Shown: in pieces, positions 60,201 to 64,000 of the stretch
Numbering within the stretch: position 1 is the first letter of the stretch
Layout: each line of letters starts with the position of its first letter
From: Sipunculus nudus
Taxonomy: Eukaryota > Annelida > Sipuncula > Golfingiida > Sipunculidae
Direction of reading: 5' to 3'
Assembly (NCBI GenBank): GCA_026874595.1
Contig: CM049310.1
Span: 28,381,058-28,445,057, forward strand
DNA: 64,000 bases
The notes under the pieces: model-generated
Database searches by the model: none
Told to the model about the DNA's origin: nothing
Seen by the model: the letters and a program-made list of their open reading frames with translations, nothing else
Position numbers and translations under genes: made by a program

Positions 60201-62825
60201 GCAGGTAATTCAGGTGAAAAACTCTATTGGCAAATACGTATAATGAGTTTCATGAAAATCCATAGGAGTTTTGGTAAGTCACCAAGGTGAGGTGACCTCA
60301 TTAAATATGCGTGGATTTTGCTGGAAATCGTACTTAGGGGAGATATTTTATTGATTAACATTTCTGTTGAGTTTTATAAAAATCCTCTATATTCTTCATA
60401 GGTTATTGGGGAGACACCACAAAGTGGCCTAGTTACCAGTGACGTTGCCCATAATCGAACTCATGTGAGATAATCTGCTGGTGAGTAGTTATGGTGAGTT
60501 TCGTGAAAATCCATCAAGACTGGTAAGTTATCATGGTGATACTAAAAGTTAACAGATAGAAAGACAGACCATAATGGGTATACCATAATACTCCCGTCAT
60601 ATGATGGACATATAACAAAAAATCATACAAAAGACACAACATGACACCTGATACAATAGAAATGATTTCTTAGCACACACAATATATGACAAATCCCTAT
60701 ATCTAATTTCTCCACATATTTGTCAGAAAGTGGTTGGCTTGTATCAGTGTTTTCATACATTGCTAACAGAAATCAAGAGACCAATTTGAGGTTTCTGTTA
60801 AAAAGGAGATCCTGTTAACACTATTTGTTTGTTAAGCTTTAAGTTCAAGCCAGGAAATTTTGTCAAAAGCAGCTGATATGATAAACATTAAGTGCCAACC
60901 TAATTTTGACAAACACATTACCATCCCCCTAGTTGCAATTGAATAAGGGTCAGCTGACAGGAAAAAAATGTGACCAGATGACCTATATCAATGAAATACC
61001 TATATCAGAACAGACTGATATTACTATCTGAAATCTAAAATTGGTAATAAATTTCATAACTTAATACTATAATCAAAACAGACATGAAGAAGTGATAAGG
61101 TTGATTTTTGTGTGTGCAAGATGACACATAGAGGTGTTGTTGAGTTGAGGGGGTGGAACACAGGCTGGTAGGTCAGATGTCTGACTTCATCTGAAGTTCC
61201 ACTCTTGCACCCCACTGGTAACTCAATTACTCAATTGGTTAGACCATGTTAGGAATTCAGAGATTTGCTCTGTCAAAATAACAAGTAATAATTTCTGGAT
61301 TATCCCTAGCCACAAGCATCTAAATCCTGAAATTAATATGGTCCGATTATAACACTGAAGTTATTTTAGATTATTTATTATACAAATGCTGAAAACCATC
61401 CAAAAACCAATTAGGATTTGACATGTGAAAAGGAAATTAAATTTTGCATTTAAGAGAAACAAACCATCCAGTGAGCTTAGACACTGAAAGACCTGAACAT
61501 ATGGGTTATGGTCACATATTTCAAATCTGTAGAAGACAACAGTTTGGCTCACTGCTGTATCTGACATAACTTATAATTACCATCAATTGTATCATGTGAT
61601 CATGTTCATAAGAAATTCTGCAGATAACCAAACAAACTGGGTGTTAAGTATACACACATCAGGTTGATTTATTTTCATATCTGAAAACTTATAAGAAAGC
61701 TTCCATTTCTGAACTAGAACCTGATATGAATGAAACAGAAAGTCATCAAATCACACTCATCTAAAAAGCACTGCATATAACAGGCAGGCTGGTCTGTCAC
61801 AACACCTCAACCCCCCCCCCCCCCCACACCAATACACACACATACACCAAACCTTGGGTGGCTGGTTGGCTGCACATGTTTAACATTTCAGAAGTCTGCA
61901 CTGATAATGACTGATGTCAACTACTTCAGTACTTGGGTCTGCCACTGGTTTCACTGTGTTGGCAAAACAACAAAAGAAGCAGACCACAACAACAACTGGA
62001 ATAATCTTTCAAGTATATGTTACAAAAAAACTACACGCCATACACACAATCTATTGCTGGCCTACTTTATGACAACTAACCCTAAATTGTAATGTTTATG
62101 TGCAGGATCATGATAAACTGGGTATCTTGACTATATTGGTAGGGCTACCCACATGCTCTGTTAACCAGACATGATAAACCTGTCTAAAATCTATTTCACA
62201 TGCCGTATTCATAAATGAATTGATGTTTATCAGGCATGTGTCAGGCCCAAGAATGGAAAGCTGTTCCTCTTTGTTTTTTAATTTATTAAGAACTGAAGTA
62301 TCATATTGCTATTTGAAAATTAATCAGGAATACTTGCAATTTCAGCACATTCCAGCAAATGGCTGTCACCATCATTGAAACACTATGATTTCATCAATGT
62401 TTGTCAGTTGTCTGTTAGCATACTTGGTCAAAATCGGGCACTCATTCAAAGTGTAATGATAAGCTTTTGATGTCTTATTAGTCCTGCAACACACAAGAAA
62501 ATGTGGCACTGAAAGATATATAAACTAAATGTGTAAATGTCATTACCAGCAGGTACACTGGAGGTAGCTACAATATGGGCTTATCACTGTTATCATGAAC
62601 ACTATGTTACTTGTAAGGTCCTCCTATCTGACATGGAAACTACCTCTCTGCTAGGTATCTGGATTTTACATCAGGACACCATGACGCTGGCTGACTGCAG
62701 CCCAAACACATCATTATTCATGTCTAACCAGTTACCACTGACACCATCAGCCTGTAGATATGTAACTAATATTAATATGATGCAGACACCTACCTGCCAC
62801 GCTGGCCTTCAGTGCTTCTGCTTGT
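36032..62825 (-). CDS. SMG7 nonsense-mediated decay factor, 21 exons, 5' end missing
   Basis: Twenty-one exons with GT-AG borders and fully consistent phases give 1173 residues plus stop; human SMG7 is of similar length (about 1140). SMG7 binds phosphorylated UPF1 through an N-terminal 14-3-3-like/TPR fold, and its C-terminal part recruits decapping and CCR4-NOT deadenylation machinery to destroy nonsense mRNAs. The 14-3-3-like and helical domains are encoded by exons 1-15, and the Pro/Gln-rich low-complexity C-terminal region by exons 17-21. Hallmarks are DLEYALDKKVEQDLWNHAFK, YICQHCLVHLGDIARYR and SGQPYNQLAIL. The Lys of WNHAFK and the first Arg of ARYR match the phosphoserine-contacting residues of human SMG7 (Lys66, Arg163). 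Exon 1 here lacks a start codon: an upstream exon ending in phase 2 is needed, probably beyond the window. Introns carry several HINE-like elements. Confidence 0.95.
36600..37430 (+). mobile_element. Degraded HINE-like element in SMG7 intron 20
   Basis: Contains GGTGACCTCTGACCTCATTA and 'AAATATGTGTGGATTT', shared with 60165-60320, plus 'GAACAAAGGTGACC' and a poly-C run. Boundaries are unclear. Confidence 0.45.
37497..37618 (-). CDS. SMG7 exon 20
   Basis: 122 nt encoding SFFSSPMDNDLDSSSQPVTS, then TYSLFSQSPWSVQINKPEKK. The YSLF-x2-SPWS motif is the conserved 'YSLFEGTPWS' of vertebrate SMG7 near the C-terminus. Confidence 0.92.
38347..38390 (-). CDS. SMG7 exon 19
   Basis: 44 nt encoding SVLKPDSPPPSINS. 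It is small and Pro-rich, and fits by phase and splice sites. Confidence 0.75.
38751..40181 (-). CDS. SMG7 exon 18, large low-complexity exon
   Basis: 1431 nt, 477 residues, opening GSGKGKPEQVIRIKRKE. It is Pro/Gln/Gly-rich, with QQL-QEQ and LLAELQQQSQLHLPP near the end. Like the PC region of other SMG7 proteins it is probably disordered; in human this region recruits mRNA decay enzymes. A CTCF-like GCACCAGGGGGCGC lies inside it at 39331-39344. Confidence 0.93.
40797..40813. repeat. Poly-G tract in SMG7 intron 17
   Basis: Run of about 17 G. Confidence 0.95.
40958..41059 (-). CDS. SMG7 exon 17
   Basis: 102 nt encoding AIMQNSNNKAKKSDAGTTPP then GPGTPEKRPQADHK, basic and Pro-rich, phases 0/0. 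Confidence 0.82.
41603..41640 (+). mobile_element. 5' fragment of pearl-like element
   Basis: AACAAGGGACCCATGGGTTA then TGGTGCTCAGCTG matches the first 36 nt of the elements at 21081 and 46218, then diverges. Confidence 0.6.
43340..43510 (+). mobile_element. 3' fragment of pearl-like element
   Basis: ATCTACGGACGGACAGAC, then the hairpin AGCTCAGATGACT/AGTCAGCTGAGCT and AAAAA, matching the right ends at 23235 and 47788. It lies in SMG7 intron 16 with the 41603 fragment. Confidence 0.65.
43879..43937 (-). CDS. SMG7 exon 16
   Basis: 59 nt encoding GNENDMGFTGRSQRQNVAIQ. It has little family identity; support is the exact phase fit on both sides and good splice sites. Confidence 0.8.
44348..44430 (-). 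CDS. SMG7 exon 15
   Basis: 83 nt encoding SLNLMNYERLNCGRIQFTAS then TAQYKVLV. Acceptor TTTTGCAG, donor GTGAGTG. Confidence 0.88.
44650..45300. other. Atypical island in SMG7 intron 14
   Basis: Compared with the surrounding AT-rich intron, this stretch has more CpG, two CCAAT boxes (CCAATCAG near 44736, CCAATCAT near 44790) and a CGCTTCT/AGAAGCG hairpin near 45173. No exon was recognised. It could be an inserted sequence or an internal regulatory region. Confidence 0.3.
45866..45979 (-). CDS. SMG7 exon 14
   Basis: 114 nt encoding SEYDFTKHCVDMLSHEQETA then IRCHRLVQLGIWVADKYP. It corresponds to RIRQQRLISIGKWIADN in human. It is separated from exon 13 by a 3.2-kb intron containing two HINE-like elements. 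Confidence 0.93.
46218..47788 (+). mobile_element. HINE/pearl-like element B, four core units
   Basis: It starts AACAAGTGACCCATGGGTCA then GAGGCTCAGCTGACT. Core units start near 46408, 46749, 47091 and 47426 (about 340 bp each). They are followed by ACGGACGGACGGATGG and the hairpin AGCTCAGCTGACT-TAC-AGTCAGCTGAGCT then AAAAA. It is a close relative of element A and lies in SMG7 intron 13. Confidence 0.8.
48062..49065 (+). mobile_element. HINE-like element G, copy 2
   Basis: It starts AACTAGAATATCAGCAGAAA, as at 33475. The core has 'AAGGTCACCCATCTTC' and 'GTTCCTGAGAAATAAGC'. The right end GGTGACGACAACATCCCATC is degraded. It lies in SMG7 intron 13, and exon 13 begins about 90 bp further right. 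Confidence 0.7.
49153..49219 (-). CDS. SMG7 exon 13
   Basis: 67 nt encoding CEVYPLPEDHDLQCFLPLHK then CY. This is the PLPED-LQ-FLPL segment typical of the end of the helical domain. Confidence 0.93.
49583..49668 (-). CDS. SMG7 exon 12
   Basis: 86 nt encoding LWLNLSKLLSNIQTTTNSSR then GDQPTPDK. It matches the 'PWLISLLNS' helix of human SMG7. Confidence 0.92.
50351..50498 (-). CDS. SMG7 exon 11
   Basis: 148 nt encoding VSLFDTLLHYTPKQESKARD and YHTLPALKVILDWIKSDDKL, then LNHSCFKNS. The LPALKVxLDW motif is conserved. Confidence 0.95.
51417..51662 (-). CDS. SMG7 exon 10
   Basis: 246 nt encoding DLDKAHRHIDRLVASLPSHV, a helical segment VQMVAINLFAMHYVQ, then an acidic linker and NMVFNLT. The VxxINLF block is conserved in SMG5/6/7. 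Confidence 0.92.
53910..53992 (-). CDS. SMG7 exon 9
   Basis: 83 nt encoding LDYKGKLSMSEIVSSFLQ then FHAFIHLSS. It corresponds to the FIKAFIKFHGHVYL region of human SMG7. Confidence 0.9.
54599..54752 (-). CDS. SMG7 exon 8
   Basis: 154 nt encoding GQPYNQLAILEAAKGSKLST, then VFFYVRSIAVRHPFPVATTN, then LDKFYIKISKE. TPR-like, strongly conserved. Confidence 0.96.
55223..55294 (-). CDS. SMG7 exon 7
   Basis: 72 nt encoding ARYRQQIEQAQTYYRHAAR then LVPYN. It begins a TPR-type helix pair and contains the Arg equivalent to human Arg163. Confidence 0.95.
55469..55810 (+). mobile_element. HINE-like element J, copy 3 (SMG7 intron 6)
   Basis: AACAAGCAAATTCGAGGAAT, then TTATGTCCCTTGC. It shares GACAGACACTCAAAAACC and ends ATGTCCCCCATTCC then GGGAAGCAGGGGACAAAA. 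Confidence 0.65.
56363..56452 (-). CDS. SMG7 exon 6
   Basis: 90 nt encoding ERGNNQRIKTPKKTSCM then YICQHCLVHLGDI. The ICQHCLVHLGD block is nearly invariant in SMG7. Confidence 0.96.
57310..57388 (-). CDS. SMG7 exon 5
   Basis: 79 nt encoding LLQELCTAFKLDLPFRRNSS then NLGIFK. Acceptor TTGTTTTAG, donor GTAAGCTT. Confidence 0.95.
57748..58207 (+). mobile_element. HINE-like element J, copy 4 (SMG7 intron 4)
   Basis: GAACAAGCAAATTCAAGGAA at the left; the right end is ATGCCCCCCATTCCGAGGA then an expanded poly-G. A second internal start-like AAATTCAAGAAATTTATGTA lies near 57885. It ends about 25 nt from the exon 4 donor. Confidence 0.65.
58233..58304 (-). CDS. SMG7 exon 4
   Basis: 72 nt encoding NPKRGETQASLNLFLETASG then FYLQ, phases 0/0. 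The acceptor (TTCATGCATGAAG) has a weak polypyrimidine tract. A repeat element with poly-G ends about 25 nt into the downstream intron. Confidence 0.92.
58874..58934 (-). CDS. SMG7 exon 3
   Basis: 61 nt encoding WNHAFKNQINTLQNQAKDKQ. It carries the Lys (WNHAFK) that contacts the phosphoserine in human SMG7. Confidence 0.95.
59610..59727 (-). CDS. SMG7 exon 2
   Basis: 118 nt, acceptor TCTTTACAG, donor GTGAGT. It encodes STSGSNEAWMKRQNLQ and DMYQQLLVMDLEYALDKKVE, then QDL. This is the start of the 14-3-3-like domain and highly conserved. Confidence 0.95.
59755..59978. mobile_element. CAG-GGCGGATCC element with poly-G and poly-C
   Basis: Left end CAGAAGCGGATCTGG, right end CCTGGACCCGCCCCTG. 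AACAA directly flanks both ends (CTGAACAA occurs at 59747 and 59976). It holds a 23-nt poly-G run and an 18-nt poly-C run. It lies about 28 nt from the acceptor of SMG7 exon 2. Confidence 0.6.
60118..60612 (+). mobile_element. HINE-like element K in SMG7 intron 1
   Basis: AACAAGAGCACCTCAAACGT then GCATATTATGCC at the left. Core units have 'GTGACCTC...CATTAAATA' and 'TGAGTTT(C)...GAAAATCCAT'. The right end is GGGTATACCATAATACTCCC then GTCATATGATGGACATATAAC. Confidence 0.6.
61810..61825. repeat. Poly-C tract in SMG7 intron 1
   Basis: A run of about 16 C followed by CACACC. Confidence 0.95.
62794..62825 (-). CDS. SMG7 exon 1 (first in window)
   Basis: 32 nt between acceptor TTTGTTTCAG and donor GTAGGTGT. 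It encodes QAEALKASVA, matching the N-terminal helix after SMG7's first ten residues. It starts in phase 2, so the ATG exon lies upstream. Confidence 0.85.
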
Positions 62826-63410
62826 CTGAAACAAAAAATATCACTGATAAGACTTGTAGATATGAGATAAGTTGTATCATGTATTGTATCGTCAGATATT
62901 CACTGATTCACCAATCAAAACAAGAGCAGCTGGGCCACCTGGCTAGCCAAGTGGTGACTATTTTGATTAATATCCCAAACGAACACAGTTAACAGCACAT
63001 TTTCTATTCTGGATTACCAACTGGAATGCAGCAGCTTTAATCATTGTGACTGACACAGCTCTGTGTAGTTCACACAATTGTGACTGACACAGCTCTGTGT
63101 AGTTTAACACAATTGCAACAGTAAGCAGATTATTTGTCAGTGATATAGGCAAATTTTTCTTCCTTAATTATGTTATTCAAGACATTAATGTCCTGGTACT
63201 GTTAAAACCAACAATATTCCACAGCTTTGTATATTACAGCATTTAATAATTGAATGTTTTCTCCTTTATTTTCAAATAAAATCAATGCAGTGTAGAACTA
63301 TTATTATTTAAACTCTAACTAATCTCACCATAAATGTTTTGTCCACCACAGCAAACAAATTAAAACAGACCATGTGCTAATTCATGAATGTCTAACAGGA
63401 GTCCTATTTT
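62826..63410. other. Upstream side of SMG7 exon 1, no exon found
   Basis: I searched the minus strand for a start exon ending in phase 2 and found none. A 34-bp tandem duplication (ATTGTGACTGACACAGCTCT...) lies at 63043-63110. Confidence 0.4.
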
Positions 63411-63414
63411 ATAA

Positions 63415-63711
63415 AACGAGTCCAACTACAGAATGCTTATTTATATATCTAACCTTTTTAGTATTTACAGTGTTCAACTACAGGAGTCCTTATTACATAA
63501 TGACCTTTGTACAGAGTCCAACTAAAGGAGTCCTTATGTATATATGACTTATGTACAGAGTCCAACTACAATAGTCCTTATTTATATATATATAAGATAT
63601 GTACAGAGTTCAACTACAGGAGTCCTTATTAACATAATGACCAATGTACAGTCCAACTACAGGAGTCCTTATTTATATAATGACCTATGTACAAAGTCCA
63701 ACTACAGGATT

Positions 63712-63801
<90 letters not shown>

Positions 63802-64000
63802 TATGTACAGAGTTCAACTACAGGAGTCCTTATTAACATAATGACCAATGTACAGTCCAACTACAGGAGTCCTTACTTATATAATGACCAATGTACAGAG
63901 TCCAACTACAGGAGTCCTTACTTACATAATGACCAATGTACAGAGTCCAACTACAGGAGTCCTTATTTATATAATGACCAATGTACAGTCCAACTACATG
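63415..64000. repeat. ~44-bp tandem repeat array running off the window
   Basis: The unit is approximately GAGTCCAACTACAGGAGTCC then TTATTTATATAATGACCTAT then GTACA, 12 or more copies with small indels. It is split by a (TA)n tract at 63715-63797 and continues past 64000. Confidence 0.92.
63715..63797. repeat. (TA)n microsatellite
   Basis: About 83 nt of TA, apparently expanded from the TTATATA part of one repeat unit in the surrounding array. Confidence 0.97.

Noticed and set aside
62537-62992. 151-codon plus-strand open frame
   Set aside because: It runs antisense across SMG7 exon 1, has no recognisable domain, and the minus-strand exon is clearly supported by splice sites and family match.
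63018-63044. Minus-strand ATG with nine codons and a GTAATC donor as the SMG7 start exon
   Set aside because: It would end in phase 0 but exon 1 needs a preceding exon ending in phase 2, and the peptide does not resemble the SMG7 N-terminus.

Overview
This is animal nuclear DNA, most likely from a marine mollusc (bivalve or gastropod; the species cannot be fixed from sequence alone). It has intron-split genes with GT-AG splice sites and long AT-rich intergenic DNA. It also carries many 'pearl'/HINE-like non-autonomous elements: tandem core repeats, an ACGG-type microsatellite and a 3' hairpin. There is one full-length non-LTR retrotransposon. Poly-G/poly-C and (TA)n tracts are unusually common.

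Left part (1-10.3 kb). The 5' end of a minus-strand gene lies at 3300-8100. Three joined exons encode a small protein start resembling THEG-repeat (sperm-microtubule-associated, SPMAP2-like) proteins. Its promoter side carries two overlapping RFX X-box-like sites. Intron 2 holds a 24-copy, 43-bp minisatellite abutting a tRNA-like SINE head. The gene continues to the left, and its later exons were not recognised.

Middle left (10.3-15.5 kb). A complete, apparently intact L1/Tx1-type LINE on the plus strand has ORF1 (zinc-knuckle gag-like) and ORF2 (endonuclease, reverse transcriptase, C-terminal zinc finger). It ends in an AATAAA signal and poly(A) and is flanked by a perfect 14-bp target-site duplication.

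15.5-36 kb. No long gene was recognised. The stretch holds rolling-circle-type (Helentron-associated) short elements in several sequence families, some nested in each other, and a tRNA-like SINE. It also has a possible first exon with a signal anchor (32.1 kb) and a cluster of TCACATGA/TCATGTGA boxes (30.5-31.1 kb).

Right part (36-64 kb). The minus-strand gene for SMG7, a nonsense-mediated mRNA decay factor, fills this half. I assembled 21 coding exons (36032-62825) whose phases all agree, giving 1173 residues; the first few codons lie beyond what could be found, probably past the right edge. Its introns hold several of the same repeat families. The window ends in a ~44-bp tandem array interrupted by a (TA)n tract.

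The most interesting pattern is shared by several unrelated-looking repeat families. In each, a short motif near the 5' end is repeated as the left arm of the 3' terminal hairpin. Six copies end in the same GCTAAAAA, and a 12-bp palindrome GGTGGCGCCACC recurs in the cores of two of the families.
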